Part shown: one piece after another, positions 6,134 through 14,484 of the stretch
How the letters are laid out: every line of letters starts with the position of its first letter
Position numbering within the stretch: position 1 is the first letter of the stretch
Assembly (NCBI GenBank): GCA_044223895.1
Contig: JBGALL010000045.1
Coordinates: 1-15,678, forward strand
From: CAKZSU01 sp044223895
Lineage (GTDB): Bacteria; Patescibacteriota; Microgenomatia; UBA10105; UBA927
Length of the DNA: 15,678 nt
Reading direction: 5' to 3'
Made by a program: the position numbers and the translations under genes
Notes under the pieces: generated by a model
Databases searched by the model: none
What the model saw: only the letters and a program-made list of their open reading frames with translations
What the model was told of the DNA's origin: nothing

Positions 6134-8609
6134 GGTTTTGTGCTGAAACGACTATAGACGAGTCACTATCAGTCCTCGTAGTATACTCAAAATTGTTAGA
6201 AACTGCAATAAACGTTGCTGTGTCCCCTTCATTTCCCCCCTCGAAGGCCCGTTTTAACGATGTGCTTTCTGGAAAAACACCCTTAACTTGCAGAGGTACT
6301 ATCCCTGTGCCGGGTTGATTTCTGAAGCTAAATTTGTATTCCTTGAGGGCAGCATTAATTGGCTGTTCTTGAATTACGACTATTTCCGTATTTTTAGTAG
6401 AAGGGACGGTGAAGGCTACTCCAATTACCTCGGACAGAGCATTTTCTTGGAGGAATTCTACGTAAGGAATCTGTTTAGGAGTCATAGATTCTTCTGTAAA
6501 AGAAATCTCCTGTCCGTTTATGGAAATGCTCTTGATTGAGGTCTTTAAGGGGTAATATAAACGCAAATAACCTGTATAATCCCCGCCCCCAGGTGTTGAT
6601 GGACCAGAGGTATTTGAAAAAGAGATGGTATCTGTGGAAAATAAAGTTGAAGGAGAAAATTTAAGGACCTTCGAGATATGTCGAGTCACTCCCTCATTCG
6701 CCTTGTTAACCCCCAAATTTGCCTCAACAGGGATTAGAAAGTCTTGTGTGCAGGAATTTGTTTTTCCATCAGAACAAGAAGTTGAGGGAATCAATGTCCC
6801 TGCCCATTTATAGGCATATAAAAGTTGTTGCGTTGTTTTATCTCGTGAGTACAGCTGGATGGTTTTTGTTTCTAAGGAATGTTCAATCGCCTTAGACAAC
6901 AATAATGGATCTGCATTCCCCTGAGTTATTTCCTCAAGTAACTTTCTAAAAATGCTCCCAAGAAGATCTTTTTTCTGGGTAGAACCAGGGAAGAAATTTT
7001 CTTCTATCTCTTTATGAAGCACAGGAAACAAGCTTTCACTCGTAATACGTTCAGGAGTTTCAGCTATTTTAATTGGCCCAGTGGCTTTGAGAAGATCCTG
7101 TAAAAAGGGCAGAGTTATAGCGATAGTACCATCAACTTTACCTCCACCAGATTTTTCAAAAAACCAAGCAGCTTTTTCTCCGGAATGTTCAAAATCTGGA
7201 TCCCAGTTACTGTCTCTAAGATACCAGTGTTCTTTTTGAAGCAACGTTCTTATGGGCAAAGGTGGATCCACATGACCTCTGAGTTGTCCATCATATGTAT
7301 AGACATCATCAATAGTTACTTCATCCATTATGCCATTTCTCATAACAGCTCGACCTATACTTCCAATAAATCCACCGGTAGGCCTGAGTTCGTTGGAATT
7401 TTGAAATAGTAACAAATAAGAACGTGTCTCCCCTGGTGGGGCCATCAGTGGATAAAGTGTGGATAACTGTAAGACTGTTTGAACTAACTCACCGGCTTTA
7501 TCTACATACTGTTCAACTTTTACTAAGGTAGAAGTTGTTGCTGGAAAATTAACCCAAGAACTTTCCTTAATAACTTTTATATCTGCCTCTAGTAGAGATA
7601 TATTAGTCTTAATTTTTTCACCCTGCGAACGCACAGCCAGAATCTGGGCATACACAGAATTTTTTTCTGACGGCTGATTTAAAAAGAACGTTGAAGGTTT
7701 TAGAACATTTCTCAATTCAGTAATCTGTAAAAAAACCATTTCGCTTTCTTGGAGAACCGTTATCAATCTCTCATACATTCTCAGACTAGAAATTGGCAAA
7801 ACAGTTACTAAAGGTTGTAAAGATAAATGTGCATAGTCTGAAGACATTTGTGAGCCAATTAAAAGTGGCTTAATTTTGTCTGGATAATTTCTAAATGCTA
7901 TCGATCCAATAAAAAGACCAAGACTTAAAATAATTGAAAAAATATGAAAGAAAAAATAGACACTGAAAGAAAACAAAATCATTCGAGACAATGATTGAAA
8001 AACATTCCCTTTTTTCCTTTTTTTAGGATGTGTCTGGTAAATATTTTCAATTACTTTTTCTATTCTTTTTTCATCTTTTTCCCAGTAATCAAATTCTATA
8101 TTTTTTTCAACAATTTCTGTGTTTATTCTTGGGGTAGTATCAACAATTTCATCTGGAGAAATCAAAATTGTAGAAGGAGTGTCCTTCAAACTTTCCTTCT
8201 GTTTACTAGTCCTCAGATCAATTACCGAATCTGAACTCCCACAAAGAAAACCAAATATGACGCGAGATTCTTCTTGTTCTATCAACCTCTCCCCAATTAC
8301 CGCAACTTTTGCGTTAAACAAAAGACTCAAATTTAGAGCTTCCGTGGCTATGTCATCAAAGAGCAATATTAAGGTTCTACTAGCCTTTTTCCCTCCACGG
8401 GAAAAAATAGTTTTCACCTCATTTGAATCTGCAGCTACTATGTAATAGAGGCATTCCTTATCGGTAATCGAATTAATGTGAATAATGATTCCATGTGAGC
8501 TGAGAAATTCCCGAAAAGCTTCCACTCTCTCCAGTTTTATGCCGTCAATACAAGCCAAAGAATCAATCGATAGGTTTTCATTAGTCATAGCTGTGGCAGA
8601 GTCTGTCAT
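6126..8609 (-). CDS. DUF4012-domain membrane protein, 827 aa
   Basis: A cytoplasmic N-terminal region (about 1-205), which I cannot assign to a family, precedes one strong membrane segment (about 208-240) and a large external part. The DUF4012 core starts near residue 388 with APPGETRSYLLLFQNSNELR and continues through PTGGFIGSIG, DDVYTYDGQL and RDSNWDPDFEHSGEKAAWF. These are characteristic of the family, which is widespread in CPR and Gram-positive bacteria and often found near exopolysaccharide genes. No biochemical function is established as far as I know. The C-terminal 200 residues look like a beta-rich external domain. The final bases overlap the L25 start. Upstream is a 189-nt gap after rnhA with no clear promoter and no Shine-Dalgarno sequence. 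The nearby flippase, ligase and sugar transferase suggest an envelope-glycan role. Confidence 0.88.
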   Translation of the reverse strand: MTDSATAMTNENLSIDSLACIDGIKLERVEAFREFLSSHGIIIHINSITDKECLYYIVAADSNEVKTIFSRGGKKASRTLILLFDDIATEALNLSLLFNAKVAVIGERLIEQEESRVIFGFLCGSSDSVIDLRTSKQKESLKDTPSTILISPDEIVDTTPRINTEIVEKNIEFDYWEKDEKRIEKVIENIYQTHPKKRKKGNVFQSLSRMILFSFSVYFFFHIFSIILSLGLFIGSIAFRNYPDKIKPLLIGSQMSSDYAHLSLQPLVTVLPISSLRMYERLITVLQESEMVFLQITELRNVLKPSTFFLNQPSEKNSVYAQILAVRSQGEKIKTNISLLEADIKVIKESSWVNFPATTSTLVKVEQYVDKAGELVQTVLQLSTLYPLMAPPGETRSYLLLFQNSNELRPTGGFIGSIGRAVMRNGIMDEVTIDDVYTYDGQLRGHVDPPLPIRTLLQKEHWYLRDSNWDPDFEHSGEKAAWFFEKSGGGKVDGTIAITLPFLQDLLKATGPIKIAETPERITSESLFPVLHKEIEENFFPGSTQKKDLLGSIFRKLLEEITQGNADPLLLSKAIEHSLETKTIQLYSRDKTTQQLLYAYKWAGTLIPSTSCSDGKTNSCTQDFLIPVEANLGVNKANEGVTRHISKVLKFSPSTLFSTDTISFSNTSGPSTPGGGDYTGYLRLYYPLKTSIKSISINGQEISFTEESMTPKQIPYVEFLQENALSEVIGVAFTVPSTKNTEIVVIQEQPINAALKEYKFSFRNQPGTGIVPLQVKGVFPESTSLKRAFEGGNEGDTATFIAVSNNFEYTTRTDSDSSIVVSAQNHE
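7447..7466 (+). promoter_or_regulatory. Tandem DnaA-box sequences inside the DUF4012 gene
   Basis: AGTGGATAA (7447-7455, one mismatch) and the exact box TGTGGATAA (7458-7466) lie in the same orientation with 11 nt between starts, about one helical turn. They fall in codons for the STLYPL segment of the DUF4012 protein, so they could be fortuitous. Tandem helically phased boxes are a usual arrangement for cooperative DnaA binding. Confidence 0.35.
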
Positions 8610-8798
8610 ATGGGTGCGGGAATGGTGTTAGTAGTAGTATGCCATACCTGGGATCCGAAAAAAACGGAATGTTACAATTGCCGCAACTACTCAAAAACAG
8701 TGAGCAACATGAGCACTTTATACAACTAAAAACAATTAAAAAAATTGGTGATAAAGCAGAAAATTATCCCCACATTATCCATGAAAAAAAATGAAGAA
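8610..8798. other. 189-nt gap between rnhA and the DUF4012 gene
   Basis: This AT-rich spacer holds no gene I can support. It contains one DnaA-like TTATCCCCA (8764-8772, one mismatch) followed by TTATCCATG, and a short hairpin TCCG-A7-CGGA at 8654-8668. The region must carry the leader, and probably the promoter, of the DUF4012-L25 operon, but no convincing -35/-10 pair is visible. Confidence 0.4.
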
Positions 8799-9209
8799 TT
8801 ATTTTGAAGAGTCTAGAACAGAATTTACAATTTTATCTGCTTCCCTATTCTGCTCTCTGGGGACATGAGTGAAAGAAATTGTTGTCCCCCACTCTTTTAT
8901 TTTTTGTTTAATTTGCAGAGCTAAGTTTTGAAGAGTTGGTTCTTTAATTTTGTAAATTCCAGACAGCTGCCTTTCGACCAACTGTGAATCTAGATAAAAA
9001 TGCACATCTTCTCTCTCCCCTGTTCCCCACTCCAAAAGCAAAAAAGAAAGTGCTTCCAAAACAGCGGTATATTCGGCAACATTATTTGTTGTTGCTCCCA
9101 AGTATTTTCCTAAGGTCCTCTTCCCTTGTGTCTGACTTTCTATAACGACACCAATTGCTGCCGGTCCTGGGTTTCCTCGAGCTCCGCCATCTGTATGTAT
9201 AGAAATCAT
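8799..9209 (-). CDS. rnhA: Ribonuclease HI-type enzyme
   Basis: The 136-aa protein has the full RNase H fold signature. It opens with ISIHTDGGARGNPGPAAIGVV, carrying Asp7. Glu46 lies in NNVAEYTAVLEAL, Asp74 in YLDSQLVERQLSG, and His115 and Asp125 in FTHVPREQNREADKIVN. These are the four acidic residues (D-E-D-D) and the loop histidine of the metal-dependent active site. It cleaves the RNA strand of RNA-DNA hybrids, removing primers and R-loops. The length suits the short RNase HI-like proteins (RnhA/YpdQ-type) without an extra hybrid-binding domain. A TATACT hexamer lies only 6 nt before the ATG. The frame is clean, unlike the gene just upstream. Confidence 0.93.
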   Translation of the reverse strand: MISIHTDGGARGNPGPAAIGVVIESQTQGKRTLGKYLGATTNNVAEYTAVLEALSFLLLEWGTGEREDVHFYLDSQLVERQLSGIYKIKEPTLQNLALQIKQKIKEWGTTISFTHVPREQNREADKIVNSVLDSSK

Positions 9210-9215
9210 GGCCTA

Positions 9216-9221
9216 AGTATA
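9216..9221 (-). promoter_or_regulatory. Possible -10 element of rnhA
   Basis: TATACT on the minus strand (5/6 of TATAAT) ends 6 nt before the rnhA ATG. No matching -35 is seen 17 nt upstream. If used, it would give an essentially leaderless transcript. This is weak evidence because AT-rich DNA yields such hexamers often. Confidence 0.25.
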
Positions 9222-9230
9222 CGACGAAGA

Positions 9231-10467
9231 TTAAGGGACATCTGCCTCACTTAGAATGACGAATTTGAAAGTAACAGAACAAAAACCCTCTCCAAAAGTT
9301 ATCCACGCTGTTGCTAGTAAAACCAATTTGGAAGGGAAAATAACATTCGCTACGATATTTAAACCATCGACAAACCATAAGTATAGATAGTTACTAATGC
9401 AAACCATTTTTTCATGGTGATAAATATCCACATGGTTAAACTGGTTAAGAAGAAAAATGGCAAAGAAAACGACAAAATTCTTGAGACTTGAATGCCTGGA
9501 GAAAATTCTGGGTTAATAAGTGAAATTAAAGGGGCACTGAGCCATACGCCTAAAGCTGCGACAAAAGAAGAACCAAAGAGTACCAAACCTGCTTTTTTGG
9601 ATAACTGATAAAAAGACTCTTGAGATTCTTGCTTTCTTTTTAATAACAACGGGTAAAGTGCATTCAAAAAGAAGAGGGGAATTACTAAGGCAAATTCAAA
9701 AAAACTGTAGGCTAAATTATAAACTCCGACATCCTGAGTTGATTGGGTGAGGGTGAGAATTATTGAATCTACTCGAAAATAAATAAGGTTAAACACTAAG
9801 GTGATTCCTAATGGTAAAGATGCATTGAATAATTTTATAAAATGCTTAAACGAAAAGAGGGGAAAGAGTGTCATTTCGAGCCTTCTGGCGAAAGGCAGCG
9901 CTATCGCTACGGTCGCTATGGCTCCCAATAAAAAGCATAAAATTGCACCAATAACTGAACCTGTACCAAATAAAAATGTAATAATAAGTCTGAAAACAGA
10001 CCCTCCTAGTACTGCCAGCATGGCAAATTCATAACGGAGCTTTTCTTGAAAGATGGCATTCAGGGTGGTTATCAGACCTTGGGCAATTATACTCAGTGAG
10101 TACAGAATGATTCCTAGCCGGACAATAGAGGTATATCCTTGTTGATTACCTTGGGGAAGCAGACTAAGAAAGCTAATAGCAACAAATACTAAGACTGTTG
10201 AAACTAGCAAACGAGCACTCATTAAATGACGGAAGGTGAATCTTTTATCTTCTGTTTTTAGTTGTAAAAAGGCGGCATTCATCCCAAAATCAGCAAACAG
10301 ATAAAAAAAAAGGAGACATAGGTGGTAATCTTTGAAAAATCTCCGTACCCTGGGAGCCTAAGGATCGACAAGGATAACCTGTAAGGATGAGGTTATTTGA
10401 AGAGCTTATCCGGCCCTATGAATTGAGTCTTATTAATCGTTACCTTGGCTGGGTAGGAGAGAACCAT
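9231..10467 (-). CDS. Polysaccharide flippase (Wzx/MurJ-like, MATE/MOP superfamily), frame-broken as read
   Basis: The longest open piece (9359-10282, 307 aa) consists almost entirely of membrane helices with the features of lipid-linked glycan flippases: ADFGMNAAFLQL, SARLLVSTVLVF, FRVDSIILTLTQSTQDVGVY and NLAYSFFEFALVIP. The N-terminus continues in other frames to an ATG at 10467 that follows the ligase stop by 4 nt; GYGDFSKITTYVSFFF joins ADFGMN after a one-base shift in a T9 run (minus strand, 10302-10310). The C-terminus continues as LNIVANVIF and LLATAWITFG in another frame from near 9400. The stop is 9231 or, in a third frame, 9251. Total size, about 412 codons, fits the family. It would move an undecaprenyl-linked glycan across the membrane. 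The breaks are probably read errors. Confidence 0.75.
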
Positions 10468-10471
10468 GGGT

Positions 10472-11773
10472 CTATTGTACTACGATTCGTTTTTTTGTGA
10501 TGTACAAGGCTAGAATGAATATTATGTAATTGTCCTTGTTGAATATCAGTCAGAAAGTAATGACTGAACATGCCAATAACCAATAACAAGGCAATCCAAG
10601 TGAGACTCTCATTTTTCAATGACCAGAAGTCTTTGAATGACCCAGGGCTACAAGGCTAAGTAGTATAAAAGTCCCTCCCACACCAAGTCTCAGAGACTAC
10701 TAACAGATAGATATTATGCAGAACAGGTTGTAGAAAATATACTGTGCGGGTTGTAATAAAAGAAGGAGAGCAAAAAAAGAAAATTGTTAAGACCGGCACC
10801 CCAAACAGGTAATGCTGTAGTATTTTGACTGCTGCTTGATTTAAAGATAGACGTATATCTATAGAATCATCATTAAAATAGGGGAGAGGGGAGAGTAAAG
10901 AAACACAGAAAAAAACTATCATCCCCATCAGGAGAACATAAAAGAGATGTTTTTTGTGCTTTTCAGGAACGATCCATATAGTGTAGTTGCTGTAATTAGT
11001 CCAACCCAAGCTGCCCTACTAAAGCTGATCAACAAACCTAAGGATGCAACACCAAAGGTAACAAATGATAAAATTCTTAATAAGAAAGGCGATTTTTTCA
11101 CTACAGAATGGAATTTGGTTAGAAAGAATACTATATAAACGCCGAGGAATCCTCCAAAAACATTAGGATGGGGGAATGTAGCATATGGTCTTAACCAAGA
11201 AAAACATGAATACGCTTGAGGTAAACACACAATTCCCTTGGCGATATTAGGGGTACTGATGGTAAAAGAACGTTCTCCTAAAAACCAGAATATACCCCCC
11301 ACAGTTCCTTGGTGGATAACTTGCATCATTCCTAGGCAGCAAAAAAATAAAACACTTAAAGAGAAACTGAAAAAGATAATCCGCAGAGAGGGATTGGTCT
11401 TTTTAATATACAGAAAAAGTAATCCACATTCGATAACTTTTATCCACCCAAAGACTGTTGCCCAGGGCTGTAAGGAGTAGAAAATAGTAATAATTATCCA
11501 CAAGACAGATACAACTAGTGTTATTGGTTGCTTTGTGGAAAATTGGTGAAGTGCAGACTTGAAGTTTCTTCTGTCGGGAATTACCCAGGTTACCAATACA
11601 AAAAAAATGAGTATGTCTGTGAAAAACAGAGTGGGGGAGAGATAATCCACTCGTCGGCCCATGACCAGACTCCAAAATGGCCAGAAATGATAGCCAAGCT
11701 GAGTAGGAAGCAAAAGGACTAATAGAAAAAATAGTTTCTGATGAATGGCTATCCTCGTTATATCTCTCATCAT
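10472..11773 (-). CDS. O-antigen ligase-like (WaaL/O-antigen polymerase family) membrane protein, frame-broken as read
   Basis: The open N-terminal piece (about 10950-11773) shows many membrane helices and family features: RPYATFPHPNVFGGFLGVY and LLISFSRAAWVGL. A second piece in another frame (10656-11009) continues with EKHKKHLFYVLLMG and degenerates around YLFGV and HNIYLLVVSETW, where the family normally reads PLFGVG and HNIYLLxxxETGxxG. The C-terminus then reappears in pieces such as GMFSHYFLTDIQQGQL and LALYITKKRIVVQ, ending with TAG at 10472. About 434 codons in all, the usual length. I prefer the ATG at 11773 to 11806 because it starts MMRDITRIAI and clears the divergent hydrolase. It would transfer or polymerise a lipid-linked glycan outside the membrane. 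Flippase follows directly. Confidence 0.75.
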
Positions 11774-11788
11774 TGTTATACTACCATT

Positions 11789-12417
11789 ATGACCAAAGAA
11801 CATCATGTTATTCTGATCCCAGGGTTAGGGGACGGAGAAAGAACCATAGAATTTATCAATAATCATTGGAACTGGAAACCCCATGGATTCAAAACTATTA
11901 TGTATCCAGTGGGTTGGCATGATGGAAAACCATTTCACCTTAAACTAGAAAAGTTAACCCAAATAATTCAGCAATTACATAAATCTAAATCCTATGTTTC
12001 TTTAATAGGGATGAAGTGCGGTGGAAGTGCAGCTTTCAATGCGTATATTGCTAACAAGAAAGATATTCACCGAGTTATCAATGTTTGCGGTCGTTTACGG
12101 AAAGGAAGCTCATCTGATTTCGTTCCCTTTCTGAAGAACTGAACCAATCGTTCCTTTGCAGAGTCTGTTGAGCTTCTTGAATCTGAAGAACGTTCGTTAA
12201 CCCCTTTTCGGGAAGACATTGGAAAATGATGAGCCATATCAGCAAGATTTGGTGATGAATTAGTTCCCTATGAAACTGTAGTTGTTCAGGGGGAGAAAAC
12301 ATTCAAATTCCAAGCGTAGAACATGGAATCAGCATCGCTTTGGCAATGACGGTATTTTCTAGATTTATAATAGAATTCCTTAGAGAAGATACTCTGCCTA
12401 TCAACAAGAAAGATTAG
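11789..12417 (+). CDS. Small alpha/beta hydrolase, frame-broken as read
   Basis: The first 110 codons are open: MTKEHHVILIPGLGDGERT is a typical first strand and oxyanion loop. The nucleophile elbow reads LIGMKCGGSAAF, where Lys76 stands in place of the expected Ser of GxSxG. After about 12120 the frame is lost. Downstream pieces recover the rest: ESVELLESEERSLTP, GDELVPYETVVVQG with the likely catalytic Asp (12254-12256), and IPSVEHGISIALAM with the likely catalytic His (12322-12324), ending FLREDTLPINKKD-TAG at 12417. About 209 codons fit a compact lipase/esterase-like hydrolase of unknown substrate. It is the only plus-strand gene in this part, starting 15 nt from the divergent ligase start. 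The Lys and the breaks may both be read errors. Confidence 0.65.
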
Positions 12418-12430
12418 CAAAATAGAGAAG

Positions 12431-12444
12431 AGCAATTTATTGCT
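12431..12444. terminator. Weak inverted repeat between convergent hydrolase and khpB
   Basis: AGCAATTTATTGCT is a perfect 14-bp palindrome (stem AGCAA, loop of 4) overlapping the khpB stop and placed just after the hydrolase stop. Each strand has a loosely T-rich follow-up (TGTTTTGG on plus, CTCTATTTTG on minus). It could act as a bidirectional terminator but the stem is short. Confidence 0.25.
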
Positions 12445-12910
12445 GTTTTGGTTTAACGATGAGGATCCGGTGATCTCCTTCGCCTTCAGATTCCGTTTCC
12501 ACGCGTTCGTCACCTGACAGGGTAAGATGGATAACACGACGTTCTGCTGGAGAAAGATGAGTTAATTCAACTGGTCTCCCTGATTCAACGACGCGGTCTG
12601 CAGTTCGTTGTGCCATATACATCAGAGATTCTTCTCGTTTTTCACGGTAATCACCAACGTTAACATATACTTTTGCCCAACCATTCAGTGCTTTGGCAAC
12701 TATCATAGTAAGGATGATTTGGAAACTTTCTAATGTTTTCCCGTGATAACCAATTAACATTCCGGTTTCTTCAGTCTCGATATGAACTCGATAAGCATCT
12801 GTTTCATCAACATCAACACTGACATTGCCAGTAATCTGGAGACGTTGAAGCAAGTCTTCGGTCATTTGTTTAACTGTTTGTTTAGTTTCTTCTGTAGGTT
12901 TGTTTTCCAT
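12437..12910 (-). CDS. khpB: RNA-binding protein KhpB (Jag/EloR), KH plus R3H domains
   Basis: The 157-aa protein is open and complete. A KH-type domain (about 28-100) has the GxxG loop as GYHG (54-57) within GMLIGYHGKTLESFQ. It is followed by an R3H domain (about 90-155) with the R-x3-H core R124/H128 in SPAERRVIHLTL and the end HRILIVKPKQQ. Jag of Bacillus and EloR of Streptococcus have an extra N-terminal Jag-N domain of about 50 residues; it is absent here. KhpB proteins bind RNA and help control cell elongation and division in firmicutes. The gene follows yidC after 6 nt, its standard place, so the two are co-transcribed. No Shine-Dalgarno sequence is seen. Confidence 0.93.
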   Translation of the reverse strand: MENKPTEETKQTVKQMTEDLLQRLQITGNVSVDVDETDAYRVHIETEETGMLIGYHGKTLESFQIILTMIVAKALNGWAKVYVNVGDYREKREESLMYMAQRTADRVVESGRPVELTHLSPAERRVIHLTLSGDERVETESEGEGDHRILIVKPKQQ

Positions 12911-12916
12911 AAGAGT

Positions 12917-13756
12917 TTATTTATCTTTTTTATTAATATAGAGCTGTTGAATGATACCAAAAATCCCAGAGAGATTCCAGTAGAGAGCTAAACCAATAGA
13001 AAATTGATAAGCTAAACCGCCGATTAAGAGAGGGAAAACGAGCATGGTATTCTTTTGCATTTCCATCATGGATTCTTCCGTGCTCAATTCTTCTTTGGCA
13101 TCCTTTTTAGCATCAATAGCGTTCTTAGTTGTTGGTTTTTTCTCGGGTTCAGCTGGTATAACAGCTTTTTGTGCTGACTGCTGATCCATCATCAATTTTG
13201 TCTGATACCATTGTAAGGCAGCCGTGACAACTGGCACAGCTAAAAGCCACCATCCTAAAGATTGCCATTGACTTGGTTTTATCCCTAAATTTAGACCAAA
13301 AAAGGAAAGATCCAATGAGGAAATTCTCAGCTGTGGATAATACAAAATGTGATTTATTTCTTCGATTACTTTAGAAAGATCGGTAGATGTAAAAATTTTT
13401 GAAAACACAGTATATAATGCTATGAGAATTGAGTTTGGGTAACATCGGCAGACGGCCTCCGTAGAGGTTAACGCCATGTTCTTTATATGGGGACCTGTTG
13501 AGCTTGAAACAATGCTTGACGGTCTTCTTTATGCTGCAATAGATCAAGATAGGGTTTTTAGTTTGGCCATTTTCCTTGAGGACTTGATCTGCGTTGACAT
13601 GAAGGGTAAAGAACTATTCGAAACAAAAGAGTCATGGCGATAATGGCAAACCTAAGGTCCTGGGAAGTGAAGATATTCTGCCAGTTTATAGAAGGCAATC
13701 AACAGATTAGTAATTGGCCAAATAAGTATTTGATTCCAGAGAGTAGGATTGGTCAT
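12917..13756 (-). CDS. yidC: Membrane protein insertase YidC (Oxa1 family), frame-broken in the N-terminal half
   Basis: The C-terminal part is open from about 13440 to 12917 and clear: IALYTVFSKIF, FGLNLGIKPSQWQSLGWWLL, ALQWYQTKLMM, a charged cytoplasmic loop, then MLVFPLLIGGLAYQFSIGLAL and YWNLSGIFGIIQQLYI. The N-terminus begins at ATG 13756 (MTNPTLWNQILIWPITNLL) and is open for 34 codons to a TAG at 13652. It then reappears in successive frames as FAIIAMTLLFRIVLYP, FMSTQIKSSRKMAKLK, LDLLQHKEDRQALFQAQQ and YKEHGVN. I count at least five frame changes between 13440 and 13660. The reconstructed 280-codon protein matches short Gram-positive or CPR YidC without the large periplasmic domain. It inserts membrane proteins with or without SecYEG. 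The start overlaps the yidD stop (ATGA). Since YidC is normally essential, read errors are the best explanation. Confidence 0.88.
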
Positions 13757-14003
13757 ATAGATACAGGATCATACCCTCCCTGGTGCCAAGGATGACAACG
13801 TAGGATTCGTTTGATTCCTAATAAACTTCCTTCGTATGTTGCCATGTTAATTGGTACTTTTTGATAGGTATATTCTTCCATGTTGGTGTAAATCGACATC
13901 GGTGGTAGGAAACAGCGGGAGAAATAATAAGTTGGTAGATACGAATACAGGTCAAGAGTCCATTTTTAATCATGATAGCTGGATATTTTAATAAAAATTT
14001 CAT
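13753..14003 (-). CDS. yidD: Membrane protein insertion efficiency factor YidD, frame-broken as read
   Basis: The start MKFLLKYPAIMIKNGLLTCI leads into RIYQLIISPAVSYHRCRFTPT, the hallmark of YidD (family pattern YQ-x-ISP...CRFTPTC). There the frame shifts by one base: the expected TGC after TPT reads TGG. In the next frame the protein continues EEYTYQKVP...LLGIKRILRCHPWHQGGYDPVSI, the diagnostic YidD end, stopping at TGA 13753. The extent, 251 nt, is one base short of a whole number of codons, matching a single deletion. YidD is a small (about 80 aa) amphipathic protein found between rnpA and yidC in most bacteria that helps YidC-dependent insertion. Here too it lies between them, overlapping both: 38 nt with rnpA and the ATGA with yidC. 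Confidence 0.82.
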
Positions 14004-14313
14004 GTATTTGTGATATAGCATCTGTAACTGAATGCCAATTTGTAGCATCTCGCACTAAAAAAACTATATCAGAGGGCTTTTAAGTTGAGATGGTGATGTT
14101 TTAACTGCTTGCCGAATTAAACGTTTTATTCGGTTGCGTCTTGTTGCTGTCATTCCTTTTTTTTTTTTTGGGGAACAATATAGCATATCTTGGAAGGCCC
14201 TGGGATGGAATACCTATACTAAGAACTCCATTGGTATTCACTCCGTTTTACACTGACCTTCTTGAGTACAGAAAGTAGCCCAGACTTAGAAAGACGATAT
14301 TCCTTGGAAGCAC
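13966..14313 (-). CDS. rnpA: Ribonuclease P protein component, frame-broken as read
   Basis: The gene is recognised from pieces and place. A GTG at 14313, 9 nt after rpmH, starts LP followed, after a lost base, by KEYRLSKSGLLSVLKK, the normal RnpA N-terminus. A middle piece gives IPSQGLPRYAILFPKK. After a 13-A run comes GMTATRRNRIKRLIRQAV, containing the RNR-x-KR-x-(I/L)R signature of the RNase P protein. One more shift leads to DIVFLVRDATNWHSVTDAISQIHEIF and a TAA at 13966. At least four frame changes occur in 348 nt, yet start and stop are in the same frame and give 115 residues, the usual length. The protein assists RNase P RNA in maturing tRNA 5' ends. Being essential, it is probably intact in the living cell. 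Confidence 0.8.
14157..14169 (-). repeat. A13 homopolymer inside rnpA (T13 on the plus strand)
   Basis: Thirteen identical bases, flanked by C4 on the coding strand, sit between the PRYAILFP and GMTATRRNRIKR parts of RnpA. These two parts are in different frames, so the run length, whether true or miscalled, decides the frame. It is the longest mononucleotide run I noticed in the window. Confidence 0.9.
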
Positions 14314-14322
14314 TGAAAAAAA

Positions 14323-14460
14323 TTAGATTGTAAGTTTTTTGCGACCAGTAGCTCTTCGTCGCTTTAATACTTTTCTTCCTCCCACAGATTTCATCCTCTC
14401 ACGGAAGCCATGGGTACGGATGCGTCCTTTTTTCTTTGGTTGATAGGTGCGTTTTGGCAT
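14323..14460 (-). CDS. rpmH: 50S ribosomal protein L34
   Basis: The 45-aa protein MPKRTYQPKKKGRIRTHGF continues RERMKSVGGRKVLKRRRATGRKKLTI. This is L34 along its whole length (family 44-47 aa), including the THGFRxRM and GRxVLxxRRxxGRxxL patterns. It is strongly basic and binds 23S rRNA in the large subunit. It heads the conserved set rpmH-rnpA-yidD-yidC-khpB on this strand, 9 nt before rnpA, and lies 24 nt after the sugar transferase stop. No Shine-Dalgarno sequence is evident before the ATG. The frame is clean although both neighbours carry frame breaks. It is too short for a standard ORF cut-off. Confidence 0.97.
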   Translation of the reverse strand: MPKRTYQPKKKGRIRTHGFRERMKSVGGRKVLKRRRATGRKKLTI

Positions 14461-14484
14461 ATAAATTCGATACGACAGTGAATA

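Noticed and set aside
7995..8445. Plus-strand frames of 79 and 108 codons opposite the DUF4012 N-terminus
   Set aside because: Antisense shadows with Phe/Ile-rich low-complexity translations and no start signals.
8654..8668. Hairpin TCCG-A7-CGGA before the DUF4012 gene
   Set aside because: Only a four-base stem; expected by chance in AT-rich DNA.
11403..11722. Frames overlapping the ligase on both strands
   Set aside because: They fall inside the clean part of the ligase frame and encode nothing recognisable.
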